In this document: in pieces, positions 63,260 to 64,000 of the stretch
Position numbering within the stretch: the stretch's first letter is position 1
Layout: every line of letters starts with the position of its first letter
DNA from: Rhizobium mongolense subsp. loessense
Lineage (GTDB): Bacteria; Pseudomonadota; Alphaproteobacteria; Rhizobiales; Rhizobiaceae
Length of the DNA: 64,000 nt
Assembly (NCBI RefSeq): GCF_900099775.1
Contig: NZ_FMTM01000010.1
Coordinates: 62,001-126,000 of the forward strand
Direction of reading: 5' to 3'
The notes under the pieces: model-generated
What the model was told of the DNA's origin: nothing
The model's input: only the letters and a program-made list of their open reading frames with translations
Databases searched by the model: none
Made by a program: the position numbers and the translations under genes

Positions 63260-64000
63260 ATGGCTATCCGTAAATTCGCAGTTCTGGGCGCTTTGGCACT
63301 TGCCGGCGTCTCGCTCTTCGGTCTTTCAGCCAAGGCCGAAGACGTTACCATCAGCGTCTGGTCGCTTGATCGCGACATTCAACCCGCGCCCAATCTCGTC
63401 AAGGAATTCAACGCCCAGAACAACGGCATTAAGATCGAGTACCGCCTGATCCAGTTCGATGACGTCGTCACCGAAGCGATGCGCGCCTATGCCTCCGGGC
63501 AGGCGCCTGACATCATTGCCGTCGACAATCCGGAACATGCGATGTTCGCTTCGCGTGGCGCCTTCCTCGATCTGACCGACATGATCGCGAAGTCGACCGT
63601 GATCAAGCCGGAGAATTATTTTCCCGGGCCGCTGAAGTCGGTCGAATGGGACGGGAAATTTTATGGCGTGCCGAAAGCGACCAATACGATCGCCCTCTAC
63701 TACAACAAGGATATGTTCAAGGCAAAGGGCCTCGACCCGAACAAGCCGCCGCAGACCTGGGACGAGCTCGTTGAAGACGCGCGCAAACTGACCGATCCGG
63801 CCAAGAACGTCTACGGCCTGGCCTTCTCTGCAAAAGCCAACGAGGAGGGCACCTTCCAGTTCCTTCCCTGGGCCCAAATGGGCGGCGGCGGCTACGAAAA
63901 CATCAATGCCGACGGTGCGGTCAAGGCGCTTGAGACCTGGAAGACCATCATGGACGAGAAGCTTGCCTCGCCGGATACACTGACGCGCGGCCAGTGGGAC
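63260..64000 (+). CDS. CUT1-type sugar ABC transporter substrate-binding protein, partial
   Basis: First 247 codons; the frame runs off the right edge. ATG 63260 follows AAGGAGGAGAACC. Signal peptide [20 protein letters not shown], cleavage near AKA-ED, then [70 protein letters not shown] – the family 1 binding protein pattern. Third gene of the operon; permeases and ATPase expected beyond. Confidence 0.92.
   Translation, partial: MAIRKFAVLGALALAGVSLFGLSAKAEDVTISVWSLDRDIQPAPNLVKEFNAQNNGIKIEYRLIQFDDVVTEAMRAYASGQAPDIIAVDNPEHAMFASRGAFLDLTDMIAKSTVIKPENYFPGPLKSVEWDGKFYGVPKATNTIALYYNKDMFKAKGLDPNKPPQTWDELVEDARKLTDPAKNVYGLAFSAKANEEGTFQFLPWAQMGGGGYENINADGAVKALETWKTIMDEKLASPDTLTRGQWD

Noticed and set aside
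1-64000. tRNA or rRNA genes, CRISPR arrays, intact insertion sequences
   Set aside because: No T-loop/acceptor patterns, spaced repeats or transposase motifs were noticed; a covariance or IS search was not possible.

Overview
The window looks like a piece of a Rhizobiaceae (Rhizobium-type alphaproteobacterial) replicon. Grounds: high GC with strong third-position GC; a CobF–M aerobic cobalamin cluster with cobK inverted; a hut cluster of the HutF (formimidoylglutamate deiminase) type with a divergent HutC site; cydDC-cydAB in one run; HmrR/CueR-type copper control; many LacI-type sugar regulons; small rhizobial proteins (DUF1127, DUF1612/HTH, a DUF6665-like protein). I see no rRNA, tRNA, CRISPR, prophage or intact IS element. 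The genome type is an inference from gene content, not from a database search.

Layout. 1–3.2 kb: CUT2-type sugar ABC transporter (ATPase cut by the window edge, periplasmic protein) with a divergent LacI-family regulator and a clear 22-bp-phased operator. 3.4–7.7 kb: small membrane and secreted proteins, a decayed membrane-protein gene, a HAD-IIA phosphatase and a PPK2 polyphosphate kinase. 8.1–12.7 kb: L-fucose (or similar 6-deoxysugar) catabolism: SDR dehydrogenase, fuconate dehydratase and lactonase, interrupted by an opposite-strand Tim44-like protein and a YbaK deacylase. 12.8–14.3 kb: relic of a FecCD permease, a TerC-family protein and a small hypothetical. 14.5–21.4 kb: one minus-strand run, GbsR/MarR-like regulator – cydD – cydC – cydA – cydB – cydX. 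21.6–30.3 kb: DHDPS-family lyase, DUF2938 protein, then cobFGHIJ, inverted cobK, cobLM.

30.5–37.8 kb: hutIHUD on the minus strand and hutF–hutC on the plus strand around a perfect ATGTATATACAT palindrome; no hutG is present. 37.9–39.0 kb: DUF1612/HTH protein with a textbook terminator. 39.1–41.2 kb: BI-1/YccA protein, anti-sigma factor and ECF sigma factor with an apparent autoregulatory, near-leaderless promoter. 41.2–41.85 kb: a decayed VapBC toxin–antitoxin pair. 41.8–44.8 kb: copper ATPase and HmrR/CueR with a 19-bp-spacer MerR promoter. 44.8–55.0 kb: treY, pbpC and a thioester alpha-2-macroglobulin carrying an N-terminal PAN-like segment.

55.3–57.8 kb: single-domain response regulator, then TetR regulator and divergent Bcr/CflA exporter around an inverted repeat. 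57.8–60.9 kb: two LacI-family regulators and a DUF1127 protein. 61.2–64 kb: start of a sugar operon (Gfo/Idh/MocA dehydrogenase, sugar isomerase/epimerase, CUT1 periplasmic protein running off the edge) with two LacI-type operators embedded in its promoter.

Most genes belong to recognised families. I did not find a convincing wholly new multi-gene system. The most interesting items are regulatory (cyd head regulator with perfect palindrome, leaderless ECF promoter, phased double operators), the gene relics (FecCD, VapBC, membrane protein), and the missing hutG.
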